Positions 10,190 through 21,649 of a stretch of DNA of 64,000 bases are shown here, one piece after another. Each line of letters begins with the position of its first letter. Position 1 is the first letter of the stretch. The notes beneath the pieces are model-generated. The model saw only the letters and a program-made list of their open reading frames with translations, ran no database searches and had not been told where the DNA came from. The translations under genes were made by a program, and so were the position numbers. Source of the DNA: Zantedeschia hybrid cultivar (lineage: Eukaryota; Streptophyta; Magnoliopsida; Alismatales; Araceae); assembly GCA_030544215.1 (NCBI GenBank), contig JARZZO010000001.1, positions 65,215,956-65,279,955 of the forward strand, in the 5' to 3' direction.

Positions 10190-11875
10190 GCAGCATGTAG
10201 GAGGAAGAGAGGGCATGCAATCAGGCGTGATCTCATGGATTGTTTAACCCTATATCACAAAACAACCAGCGTGGAATGGAAAGCCTCTTTTGTGTAAAGG
10301 GACCGGCTCCATATATGCCCATTTGTCTAACCCAAAGATGTTCCCTGTGCACAAGCAATGGGCTTGAGCCAAGCACAATCCCCCAGGCTGGCTAAGTGGC
10401 TAGAGCAAGTGATCTTTTTAAAGATGCTTATTTAATAAATAAAAATATATTATCAGATAAATCTGGAAAATGGGTACAAAAAATTTTCCATTTCTGAAAT
10501 GAAATACCACTATGCCAGTCAATAGAAGAAGGAATGTCAGAATCCATTCCATAAGTGTCAGAAACAAGTACAAAACTAGATTTTTGGATTTATATTTGCC
10601 ATCTTCTATAAAATTAGAGTTAGAAAACTCTGCATCATGTGATTTTTTAGTCCGAAAACATATTTTATCAAATGTGTGAAGTTTAGATGCTTACTGGGTT
10701 ACTGTTTAATATTTTCAAGTCGTGACTTAAAGAAAAGAAGAATAAGAGATGATAGAAGTATCTGCCAAGTCAAAGGCTAGATGATGGCAAACTTTGAAGA
10801 ATGAACATATTAATGTAAACTTCTATTTTGTTTTGTTACATAAAACCTATAATGATCTCAGATGTTGCTCTTATATATGAAAGTTGTCTAAGATGTAGTA
10901 GTACTTCCTTCAACTTTTGCATTTTGGATATGATATCATTAGTCTGTCCTCGGCACCCTAACAGGCTAAGTTGAGCCAATTTTGAATCTGCATGTGACAG
11001 ATCCTATCAATACAAAGTTAACAAGCAAGAAAGTAAAATTGTAGAACTAACAGCAGCCTAGGCTGAGTTGTACTCGAGTTAGGACAGTATCCATTATGCA
11101 ACTCAAGAAACATATAATTGAAAAGAACCCAAGCAACCCCAACTTTAGGTGAGAAGTGCTGAGCAAGTGTTAGCCACAACCAACCCAAATCCAAAATAGA
11201 TCATCCCCAATTCACCCCAGCTAGAGTGAGCCTAAGCCACACTTAAATTCAAAAAACTGGATTAAGGGGACATTGGCCAGCCAGAACTACTCCTACAATA
11301 AAGATACATATAGTATATATACTATACCATGTGTTTATAACAATTTAAGTTCTAAGATGACGAATAGATATGGTAACTGTACAAAGTTCATAATAACATC
11401 CTTTTATCCATATTCCTGAAAACATCTATTGTTTTCTCATTCTCATTTCTGTAAGAACAAGGACACATGTTAGACTAAGATCACTATTCATATACAAATC
11501 AATAAAAGAATATAAAAGTATGGCTGGAATTTAAGGATCCAAAAAGTGCTTAACGGGTTGAATGCTAGTTATATCCTTGTCCTAATCCTTTAAATAAAAG
11601 GCCTATCCTTAATATTATCCTTGTCTACCTACATCCTTATCCTAATTGTAATTACAGAAAGCGGGTACACAAAGACTAAATTATTGGCTAACCTTACAAT
11701 TATGCACATATTATTTGTGTATCCATCATAGGCTTCTACAATTCTACACCAAAGTCCTGTTCTATACAAACATACATATATGTATATATGGATATGACTT
11801 TGGTTGAAAAAATAAATAACCCAAGTATTTACAAACTTGGACTATCAAGCAAAAAAGAGACCAAATAACACTCAC
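10190..11875 (-). other. Intron 3 or non-coding flank of the receptor-kinase fragment
   Basis: Starts with the GT donor (11875-11870, GTGAGT on the minus strand) after the LRR exon. I searched this stretch on the minus strand for further 72-bp LRR exons (N-x-L-x-G-x-IP pattern) and found none. It is AT-rich and ends at the gypsy 5' LTR, so it is either a long intron invaded by the element or the broken end of the gene. Confidence 0.55.
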
Positions 11876-11947
11876 AGAGCTCTCAAGTGGGTAAGTTTCC
11901 CAAGCTCAGGTGCTAGCATTCCTCTCAGGGACAGCCCTTTCAGATTC
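11876..11947 (-). CDS. RLK exon 3 (single LRR)
   Basis: Exactly 72 bp, the standard plant exon unit for one 24-residue LRR. Acceptor TTTGTAG ends at 11948 and donor GTGAGT starts at 11875. Reads GLSLRGMLAPELGKLTHLRA. Confidence 0.8.
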
Positions 11948-12528
11948 CTACAAATAAATCATAATCAGAGACTAAAACAAGTATCAATATAGGAACCTGT
12001 CCAAATATTACAGTTATTCCCCAGTGGCATACTGAAAGCACAGAAAACTAAATAGTATATGCGGTACATTTAGAACAAATAATTTCATCACCAACAAAAG
12101 CTGCATTGCTCCTAGGATCTTTTAGATGCAACTGCAGAGATACAAGGAAACCAAAGGAAGAAAAAAGAGGATGACATACTTACAACATTGTTACTTTTCC
12201 ATCAATGCAATGAACGCCTGACCAATTGCACGGGTTATCATCCTCAGGATTCCAATTGTCCAAGGCCCCATATGGATCAGTTTCCACTCTCGACCGGAAT
12301 TCCAGTAAAGCCACACCTGCGTTCCAAATCGACACACAGAACACTACTTACATTCCCTTCTAAAAGGTTTAATGAGCAGGAGACATATGAAACACCGGAA
12401 GCATCATTTGCTGATTATGTACCATGGAGGTTTAGTGATAGGCATCTGTAGCTCTGCAAGTATACCATGAAGACAATCCAGAGGGCCTTATGCCGCTGGA
12501 AGTGGAACTGACTCCATCTGCCCACCAT
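11876..12528 (-). CDS. 5' part of an LRR receptor-like kinase gene (MRH1/At2g40270-like)
   Basis: Three exons on the minus strand join in phase: 12528-12423, 12316-12184 and 11947-11876, all with GT-AG borders. Residues 1-30 form a signal peptide (hydrophobic core KALWIVFMVYLQ, then RCLSLN). Next comes the LRRNT: VALLEFRSRVETDPYG, ALDNWNPEDDNPCNWSGVHC with the paired cysteines, and DGKVTML. The 72-bp exon encodes NLKGLSLRGMLAPELGKLTH, a leucine-rich repeat. This order matches the plant inactive or atypical LRR-RLK group containing MRH1 and At2g40270, plasma-membrane proteins with few LRRs. LRR remainder, transmembrane and kinase parts are absent from the window up to the gypsy element, so the gene is split or truncated. 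The splice joints and intact frame suggest it was functional recently. Confidence 0.78.
12184..12316 (-). CDS. RLK exon 2 (LRRNT domain)
   Basis: 133 bp, acceptor CGCAG at 12321-12317, donor GTAAGT at 12183-12178. Encodes the N-terminal LRR cap with the CNWSGVHC motif. Leaves phase 2 for exon 3. Confidence 0.8.
12423..12528 (-). CDS. RLK exon 1 (signal peptide)
   Basis: ATG at 12528-12526; 106 bp, ends G|GTACAT. The start is chosen because the following 30 codons give a typical signal peptide and run straight into the SLN.x.G.ALLEF motif of exon 2. Confidence 0.72.
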
Positions 12529-13283
12529 ATCTCCAGGATGCAGTATCCCCGGCTGTCAATGCTACCCGGAGGAGTACTCAGACGAACCCCCCCGGCTGCC
12601 AGGATTCCCCACTGAAGGAACACCCCAACCCTCTCCGCTCCGCCACCTATGCTCTTCCAGTCACACTCAATCCACAAACCAGAGAGGGAAAGACTCTACC
12701 ACTTAGAAAGAACGTCTACAATTCACCTTCATGTCCATTGCCTCAGCAGAATTCCCCACAAAGCTGAGGGAAAATGTGCGGCAAAGATCATCATGGCGGG
12801 AATTCTCCACAAAACTGGTTCTTGAGGACAATCCAATTTGATGATTAGAGGCTCCCTTGCAGTCTAATGACTCTGGCGAACGCGAAGCAAGTGCAGAAAA
12901 CAAGGGAAAAGGAAATTAGAACCCCCAAACAAACCGCATTTCCAAGCAATGGCAAAAAGGATGAGGAAGAAGAAGATTCTTCTCAAAGGTGGGGTCTTGG
13001 AGGATTTCTTACCAGACCCAGAACGAAATTTGTGTTTTTGAAGGGAAACGTCGCCAACCCACAACTTGGGGTTGGGAGGAGGGAGGGGAGGAGCGGCGGT
13101 GATGTCCAAGACTCCACTGGGAAGAAGAAGGAGAGGACCAAGCAGCAATGGAGGAATGCGCCGCCGCTGCTGCGATCTGCTTCCTCCCCGCCTTCCCGCA
13201 CGGGCCCTTCTTCCTCACAAGCCCGTCCTCCGCCGGCTTCTTCTTCCAGGAGAAGAGGGCTGCCGGGGACGCCCGCTTCCTCA

Positions 13284-13342
<59 letters not shown>
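13284..13342 (+). repeat. (CT)n microsatellite
   Basis: About 29 perfect CT units, followed by a shorter interrupted run to 13371. Confidence 0.95.
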
Positions 13343-13346
<4 letters not shown>

Positions 13347-13614
13347 CTCTGTACTCTCTCTCTCTCTCTCCCTTCAGAAAGATGCTATTTTTCGCCGTCT
13401 CTCTCCTAACCAGTTCGTGTTTTTCCAATTTTTTTTCTTGGTATTCCTCTATTTTTCTGGATCAGAAGCCTCGGGCACGCGAGGGGACCCAACCCCATCG
13501 AGGGGCTAGCTGACGCCGGCGGCGGGAGATGGGGCTTCCCCGCCGAATTCGTGGCAAGCCGGGCTCCATGTCCGTGCTCCGCCACATCCACCCACCCCCT
13601 TCTCACCTTGACCG

Positions 13615-13615
<1 letters not shown>

Positions 13616-13653
<38 letters not shown>

Positions 13654-13742
13654 AGAGCGCGCGGACGCTTGCCATTTGTTGTTGGCCGCGAACGTCTCAC
13701 TCTCTCTCTAACTTTCTCTCTCTACTCCTCTCTCTCTCTCCA
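13616..13742 (+). repeat. (CT)n microsatellite cluster
   Basis: A perfect run of about 17 units at 13616-13649, then interrupted CTCTCT blocks from 13697 to 13742. Confidence 0.9.
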
Positions 13743-13861
13743 AGGGGCAGTGCCGCTGTGCCGGTGCATCGATATGTCGTTGTTTAGAGGCTTCAAAGTT
13801 CAAACAACCGGGAGGGGAAGTGGGGAGAATGGAAGATTTTTAAACTAGGATTTTGTGGATT

Positions 13862-14220
13862 CACCCCTATAAACTATCATTTTGCTAAAAAAACCAAACT
13901 GCTGAACCTCGCACACTGTTAGAAAAATTCCCAATATTTACAGAAAAGTTACAGTTATAATTTTTTTGGATTGGTCAGAATGTTATAAACTCTAACAAAA
14001 CATGTCAAAAAGATTCCATGGGAAAGTGTGAGTTTTGATTCAGTCAAAAGTATATATGTAAAAAATCTCGATTCTTTTTGGCATATTTGATTAGATTTTA
14101 CAACATTTTAAAGGTATAATGGTAAGAGGTATTCGTAACATTCATGTGGGAGCTAGGAGTATGCATATAAATATAATGGTTCGTAGAGAAATACATACAA
14201 AGGTACCTTTAAAATTTTAG
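13862..14220. mobile_element. MITE-like element, family A, diverged copy
   Basis: AT-rich sequence opening CACCCCTATAAACTATCAT and closing with a block related to GTGGGAGCTAGGAGTATG...ATACATACAAA. The same closing words appear in inverted sense at the start of better copies (see 33617-34020). Non-coding. Confidence 0.4.
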
Positions 14221-14429
14221 AGATGTCTAGATTTCAACCCCTCTAAGCTGCCATATTTACAGATTTTCTTTTTTTATATGTTTTAAATTTTATGAGTACA
14301 CTTTAATTTGTAAATATTTCTTTTTGAGATTTTTATTGAATTTTAAGAGTTTATACATCTTTTTTAAACCTTTTATTGAGAGTTTATCAAACGATGTGTA
14401 ATTGTGAGAAATTATGAATAAAGAAATTG

Positions 14430-14454
14430 TATATATATATATATATATATATAT
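14430..14454 (+). repeat. (AT)n microsatellite
   Basis: About 12 perfect AT units. Confidence 0.95.
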
Positions 14455-14459
14455 CCCTA

Positions 14460-15810
14460 AAAATTATCATGATATATCTATAATCCTATATATTATTATC
14501 AATATTCCTAATATCTTTAGAAATGTTGAATTATATCTTTTCATCAAAATGCAATGAATTATAACCATGCCAAAAAGATTGATCTAGCTACTTCTGTATA
14601 TCTATCCTTAAGTCTTCTATCATGTCATTGTTCGAGTTCAAGGCATTTTGAAGGATGCAACAAAACTTAAAATTCCGCACCATCATGATCGAGTTCAAGG
14701 CATTTTAAGGGTACAACAATACTTAAAATATCATCTGATCCTATGATCAAGCTGACTGTAATATCGTCAAGGCATTATAATAAATATTACTCTTCTCTGG
14801 TTCATATAAAAAGGAAAGCCATGCACTTGTCAAATTAGTTGTAGTGTATGATAACATATAATATCTCAAGCTTTATATTTTCTCTTTCGCTTCAACCCTT
14901 TCATGTTTGACTTAGATTAATTTGACGAGTTTGTTCAAATAGTTTGCAGACTTAAACATATGAATTGAAGAAAAACTTCACAGATAAGCATGCGGCACTT
15001 CCGATTCGTAGGGTGGAGGTTCCGTTAGTAATGATAGAATTATATATTTCCTCGTTGTTATGAATCTTTGAAGCAAGTACTATTTTATGGCATAAATTAG
15101 AATTTTAACAGACTTAAAGAATAATTTTAAAATCATGAAGTCTATTAAAATTCCAATATTAGATCCATAAATTATTTTTTGTGTCCCTAGATGTTGTCTC
15201 GTCGCCTTTAAGTGCACTATATTTACACACAGTAACACCCCATGATTTTTCTTGTTTATCAGTAGGCCATCAGAATCCTTATTTGATAAATATTAAGTTA
15301 TTCTAGGGTAAATATAAATGATCTTGTTTGTTTCATATTTTAAGGGAAATGTGCCAATTTAATGGTTTAAAGTTATCATCAACGATGGCAATCATAGACC
15401 AAAGAACATCAAAAATTTTAACCTTAATTTAGTTGAAAGGTTCAATCAAACTTGTAACATTCAATTTTCACCGAAAGCACGTCTATATTTCACTTATGGG
15501 GATAAACCTGCACAATGATACTTCTGTTTACATGGATGCTTTTTTTGTCTTATTTGGATGAGTATTCTACGCCTGAAACTATCACTGGAGAAGAAATCTA
15601 ACGTACGCATGCACTAGATGAAGAATGTGTTTATGCACCCATACTCTTCATACCCACAACCTCTGATTTGAGCAAGTCATTCTTTGTCATCTAACCTATC
15701 AACTGATGATCTATATAGTGTCAAAATACATGACCTTTTTAGGCTTGAGTCAAATTCTTGGATAAGAATGATCACTGTAGGGAATCCGCTGCCACAATGC
15801 ATGACCCTTT
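14460..15810. other. AT-rich intergenic DNA, nothing identified
   Basis: No credible exon on either strand. Near 14630-14720 the words GAGTTCAAGGCATTTT recur twice about 60 bases apart, a small local duplication. The frame at 15684-15881 has no family resemblance. Confidence 0.5.
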
Positions 15811-15814
15811 TAAA

Positions 15815-16260
15815 TAAGAGTAATCCTTATTATATCAAGTGCGGTGCAAAGCGAGTTGCACTGTGCACAGTGCATTATTAGATTGCACACTCGTGCGATT
15901 CATGCAATCTTCTTCTTCTTTAAAACATTGTAATCATCTGATCGTAGATCGGATAGTACGGATGTCAAGCTGAAATAGACTCCTCCACCCATTAAATTCT
16001 TTAAAAAAAATGTACTATTTACTACTCTCCGATCTAAGAAATCTGACAATACAGTGCAATCCACATGAATTACACTGCGCTGACATGCGACAAGTAGACT
16101 CTTTAAGAAAACATGAAAAGTGGTTAAGTTAAAGTAGACACATGTAATAGGTAGAGAAGAAATATTGGGGTGGCATATCATAAGTGTTTTTCACCATCTG
16201 ATCTTTAAATTGGAATCAGATGATACAGAGTAACCATGACACATTGCATCTAAATTGGCA
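15815..16260. mobile_element. Possible MITE, family B, incomplete
   Basis: Begins with AAGAGTAATCCTTAT followed by GTGCGGTGCAAAGC and GTGCAC-rich hairpins, similar in layout to elements at 24270-24584 and 44642-45008. A clear right terminal repeat was not found. Confidence 0.3.
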
Positions 16261-16788
16261 TGAGATGATGAGAGATTAACATTCATCAGGTAGACTAGTC
16301 ATCAATCATTTGTTGTTAGACATAAAAGAATGAACTAAAACGATTATTGTATCAGAATAGGAAAAGGAAGAGCCGGTGCAAAAATCTTGACCGTGTACAC
16401 CATTTTGGTCCTGTCATAGTTTCGTGAAAATTTTTGCAATGGATATACGTTAACGGCTGTCATAAAACTCTCGTTATCCACTTTTTTCCGTGTGTACCAA
16501 AATATTGTAAAACGTTGTTACAGATAGTCATAAATGGCATTTTTTATGTTTAAATTATTGTAAATCATTTTACACTTTTTGTTATATATTTTGAGTACAT
16601 AAGTTGTTTATTCTTTAACCAATTCATTGTTAAATCCTCCTAACTACCGTTTTCATTCCAAAATCACTGTGAATTAAAACCGGTGACTTTAAATCAGAGA
16701 TTTTATTTTCACTATTTTTATGTTGAGGTATGAACTTGCCTAATGTGAGATATTATTTGTACATAGCAACCATTGCATCATTGTTTTT

Positions 16789-17162
16789 TAAGGGCTTTTT
16801 GCATATATATTCTTAATATTTTATATATACATGTATACTTTCAACTCTCACATATTGTCATCAATGCGCTTAAAATTTTCAGAAAGGTTGCATCTATATC
16901 CCTCTATCTAAAGATTTTACATAGACATCCTTAAATTTAATTCCTTAAAATTTTACATATGTGTCCTCCAACATTCCAATGTTATCATAATTTATGGAAT
17001 CATTTTTGCATATTTCGTTGAAATTCACACCAGTCAGTTATGCGGGGGAGGGGGGTGTAAATGCAACATTTTAAAGATTTTAGAGGTATTTATGACAATA
17101 CATGAGAGTTAGGTGTATAAAGACAAAAAAGATATTCAAAGATTTCTAGATATCCAAAAAGA
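16789..17162. mobile_element. MITE-like foldback element, family A
   Basis: Left end TAAGGGCTTTTTGCATATATA then ACTTTCAACTCTCACATATT; right end carries the inverse words (GACAATACATGAGAGTTAGG, then AAAGATTTCTAGATATCC). No ORF. Arms are roughly 80-100 bp and diverged. Confidence 0.55.
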
Positions 17163-17472
17163 GCGGAGTGGCATTGATTGAGTAAAGAGTCCTCCACGAT
17201 ATGCCAAACCCAAAGATGATATTGATATGATGATGCTAGTGAAGTGTTCCCTCACATTTCTAGATATTATTCATTGAATGAATGATTATGGAATAGATTG
17301 ACCTAGGAGTGGGTCTATGAGTAAAAGATATGAACTAGTCTTGGAATAAGTCAAAGAAATGATAAATAAAAATATGACGAATGAATATGATAGATATATA
17401 ATAGATGAACACGGTTGATACGCATCATAAATGTGAACATACTTAGATATGAATTTCATAAACAGTTGAAAA

Positions 17473-18084
17473 TAGGGCTGTTCACTATTCGGTTATAACC
17501 GAAAAACCAAATCGAACCGGCCAATTCGGTTTGGTTTGAACTTCTGAAATTTTCAATTTAGTTTGAAACCAAACTAAATTAATAAATTTGGTTTGGCTTG
17601 GTTTCTCTTGTTCATAAACCAAACCAACCCGAATAAATCGAATTATGTTAAAAGTGTATAATCTAAGTATTAAATTCTTATATTCAGTGTGAGTTTATGT
17701 AAATTATAAGATATAAAATTTTAAATTATTTTCAAGTAGTACTTTTTAGATGTACAAAAAAAAGGTGTTGAGTTCTTAATAAAATAGGATGTTTAACTAT
17801 AATAACCCATTTCGAGACTTAAACTTCCAAATGATTTTTAAATAATATTTTTAATGACTATTTTTTTAAAAATAATATTGAAATAGATTATTAAACTATA
17901 GTGGCCCATTATAAGGCCCAAACCGCAAACCAAACCAAACCAAACCGAATTATTTCGGTTTGGTTTGGTTCGGTTTCAAATTATTACGGTTTGATTTGGT
18001 TCGCTTTGACTCTTTACTTCGGTTTGGTTTAGTTTTTAAAATTTTACCTTCAAATCAAATCAAATCAAACCGTAAACACTCCTA
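17473..18084. mobile_element. hAT-type MITE with 8-bp target duplication
   Basis: 612 bp, starting TAGGGCTGTTCAC and ending GTAAACACTCCTA (inverted ends). Flanks are GTTGAAAA (17465-17472) and GTTGAAAG (18085-18092), a 7/8 match, the size made by hAT transposases. Both subterminal parts are packed with GGTTTGGTTT and its complement, a binding-site-like arrangement. No transposase, so it would depend on one supplied elsewhere. Confidence 0.75.
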
Positions 18085-18092
18085 GTTGAAAG

Positions 18093-20129
18093 TCTTGTGA
18101 GATGACTAAGGATAATTCTCACTCGTGAATATAAATTTGTGTACATATCGATTTCATGCAATTGAGCACGTAAATGAGAGGACTTAAAGATGACTCTCAT
18201 TTACAAATGAAAATAGTGAGATAAGTTATACATGATTCTCACTTGAGAATGGAAGAATAACCGTATGTTTTACCTTGATTGACAATATATGCTATTTCAT
18301 CAAAAAAAAGAACAAAGATATGAACTATGTGAAATGGCCTCTTCGGGATCTATAAGTAGTTCCCAATTGATCATGTAAATAAGGTTAGATGATAGTGTCC
18401 TTAATAAAGATAGATGAACAAGTAGCAATGGATTAGAATGTGAATTCTATTATTGATTATTGGCAGTTCTTTCGTTGAAAGTGATTGATTTCGATAATTG
18501 AATGGATATTATGTGATTTGTGTTCAATGAAAATTTCATGGGCCATCGTGAGCACGGGATCTCAACTGAGTTGTCATTTATGAGACTCAGTCCCTTCTAT
18601 GGGTGCAGGTTATTCTGGGACATCAGAGTGTGCAATGGATGTGATGTGGCCAACTAAACATTAATTGGTATAATGTATATTTCAAATGCTGCATTTTGGA
18701 CATGTTAATGGTATATTTTAGGAATTGTGTATAAATGACTCAGTTGATTATTCACTTGTATATCTCCACTTGCTAGTTTTCTTTTCTATGCACTAATTAC
18801 TTCCAGATATTTAATATAGAATTATTCATTGAACTAATAGCACGCCAAGTCAAGGGAGCCAACCGGAAGTAGTTCGATGTTCTTTAGATCGGGATGGTAC
18901 AAAGAGAGACATGGGTGCAATTAGTTAGATGAGTGCAGTTCATTACGTAGGTTAAAAAAAGAAAATCTAGAAGAAAAAAAAGGAGAGGAAAGAAAAAAGG
19001 AGAGGAAAAGAGAGGAGAGATGCGGGTTTAGAGAAAGAGAAAAAATAAGATGTAAACACGAGAGAGAGGCCTTTCGGGAATAAAAAAGATTGCATTAACT
19101 TCGGCCTTTTCTTCTAGTAAATGTGGGACAAGAAAAGTGGGAAACATCTAGTCTCTCCTATTAATAATTTTTTAATAATATTTTTGGAGGGAAAGAAACA
19201 ACATAGTGCCATGTAAACTGAGTTAAACTCTATTTTATAGCAGAGTATAGATACAAGATAGTTTTGATATGTTTGTAATTATTTATTAAGTGAAGGTAAA
19301 GAGTACTTTTTTTTACTTGAAGATTATTGGATCATCAACTTAGTATCTATCAAAACAATAATTAATATGTATGAATAAACAACATTGTTGATCTAAATAT
19401 TATATACATTACATAAATTTAATTATTATTCTATAAATTCGATATATATCTGGTTAGGTTCTAACTTTGTCATTGTTACGTCTTTAATCCGGTTCAATCA
19501 TTTGCACTCACTTCGTATTCAAGTTACATAACTACAGAATTGAATAACATACAAATCAGATATGAATGATGAGACATAAATAACTAAAGTAATAAACATA
19601 TCATTTATCGTCAAAATATACAAATAGAATTTTTATTGACATTACTATAGTTCTACAAAATATATCATCAATTCTAGGATCCTCACAGCACATCAAATAT
19701 CTAATAGAAATAAGATAACGTAGCTCACTAAATAAATAAAATAGTATATATCTCTCTCAACCCTTAACATCAATCTACTAAAGCAGAAAATCAAATCTAA
19801 ACTAGATAACTTGTTCAAAAGTCCAAGTGACAATCCTCAAGACAAGTTCTCCTCATGTCCAACTCCTCCTCAGACTCTGAAAATATTAATAGGTTTATAA
19901 GTACAAACACTCAGTAGACAAATCAAACCCACCAAATACTAACTATATAATAATAAAAAAACACCTATCTTTTCTCAAGAACACCATTATTACTTACCTT
20001 AGTTTTTGAGCTGTGTCCAAAGGATTCAAAGTACGATCCCAAGGCCTTATTTATGTATCTCTCATTTCCTAATACAATCAACTAACAACCCTCTATTAGT
20101 CTTTGATGACCTACAAGCCAATATGACTT
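18093..20129. other. AT-rich intergenic DNA, nothing identified
   Basis: No exon, RNA gene or clear terminal repeats seen. Purine-rich stretch at 18955-19050 (AGAAAAAAAAGGAGAGG-like). Confidence 0.45.
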
Positions 20130-21646
20130 TGTAATCTTGTTCATTTATTAATAAAATGGCATAATATTCATTATGTATAATTCACTTTAATTATCGTCTC
20201 ATAATGAAGTCTGTGAATATGTGCGATAATGATCAAATTATGATGAGATCATACTAATGAGACTGATCACTTAAACACACATATTCTTAATAGTTCATTG
20301 TCGGAGGATATTCGAAAAGTACATCATATATCCGGTTAGACTTGTACAGATTACTCCTGCTCATACGATGAGGGTGACTGATCTCATAGTCACTTGTGTG
20401 GAGACACTAAGGCGAATCTGTAGGTGCTCATTAGATAATGAGTTCACTGAACTGATCCAACTAAATCGCTGAATGGTATTGTACTTCACCGTCAACTAGC
20501 TTGATTATATTGTCGCAGTTGCGTAGATGGTCCTCGGACCTGAGACACCAAAGACACATTGTCGGTGTACTTCTGTTCTTTGACCTTGGTTTATTAATCT
20601 CTAACTACGGGATTTTAAACAGCCAAGGATCGGGTACAATAGAATACTGTGGAAGAAAATTAAGTATCAATAAAGAATCATTCGCTCTCGGTATTTAAAA
20701 AGAGAATGCTCTAGGAAGGATGTGCCAAAGTCCCTAGCCAAGCCGGACGATAATATCGGGAAAAGAATTTTCCGATATTATACGGCAATATCCAATCCAA
20801 GTGAGTCAACCGGTTAGTGTTTGATAGTATACCATACCTTGAGTTGACTCGAGAACATTGTACGAATGAATGATTATATCCATGTGGTAACTGTCGGCGA
20901 AAAGATTCAAATAGTGTATTACTTAACTCCGATACCTTTCGGGTTCACGCGGTGTTGCTTGGCATCCAACGTGATTGGAGACCCGATCGAATTTGATGTG
21001 TAACATTAATTCGATTGATTAATTAATTAATATGAGTTATTAATTGATTAATTAGGCCAGTGAAGAGTCACTGAGCTTATTGGGCTATTAATTGGACTGG
21101 TTATTGGGCCTAGATGGTCACACGCAAATGATTCTCAAGGCGATAGATAAATAAATGGGCTTTATATAAATCGGAGATTTTTCACGCAGTTAATATAAAA
21201 TGTAGCGAACGGGCTAAACAGGAAAAGTTGCTGCTCAACCCTGGCCGCCCCCTCCTCTCTCTCTCTCTCTCTGGCGCCCTAGGTCGGACACGTTCTCCGG
21301 GTCTGATTCGCCGCTTCTTTGACTCTCGTCCAACGGGAAAAATCGTCCGCGCGTTGCGACGATCGTTACGGCGAACGGCGAAGATTTCGCGGGCTGCGAA
21401 GAACGAGGAACCGTGAGGATATCCACCCCGATGAAGATTGCGTGAATTTCGCTAGAGGCCGGATGTTTGCGCGGCTAACGGTGTCATACCGACAGAGTCA
21501 ATCGATCGCGGATTCGAATCCGCGCACGATAAGAACCGATTATTCGATAATACGATTTTTAATTTTTCGAAACGGAAATCGGATCGCCGTTTTAATTTTA
21601 TTATTTTCGTTGTATAAGCGATCCAAAGAAACACGAGAACCCAACA
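20130..21646 (+). mobile_element. Possible solo LTR (copia-like), about 1.5 kb
   Basis: Opens TGTAATCTTGTTC and can close at CCCAACA (21646), giving TG...CA ends. A TATA-like TTTATATAAA at 21160-21169 is followed by a GC-rich, CT-containing segment (21228-21430) as in an LTR R-U5 region. No adjoining gag-pol or primer site is seen, so it would be solitary. Flanks GACTT and CCCTT do not match well. The open frames at 21228-21663 are composition artefacts. Confidence 0.38.
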
Positions 21647-21649
21647 CCC

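Larger units (their letters stand above)
12529..13760 (-). promoter_or_regulatory. 5' leader and GA/CT-rich promoter region of the RLK gene
   Basis: Upstream of the RLK start the minus strand carries long GA runs (CT on the + strand). Such tracts are common around plant transcription starts and are bound by BPC/GAGA factors. A possible 5'-UTR intron donor (CTG|GTAAGAAAT, minus strand, near 13011) is present but not proven. Ser/Leu or Glu/Arg-rich frames crossing it are artefacts. Confidence 0.5.

Noticed and set aside
12867..13787. Several 70-180 codon frames with Leu-Ser or Arg-Glu runs
   Set aside because: They are translations of CT/GA microsatellites in a leader region, overlapping on both strands with no domain.
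20501..20698. 65-codon frame as a gene
   Set aside because: Lies within the LTR-like region and resembles no family.
21495..21530. tRNA T-arm-like GCGGATTCGAATCCGC
   Set aside because: A perfect palindrome with one base too many for a B box, and no A box or cloverleaf around it.
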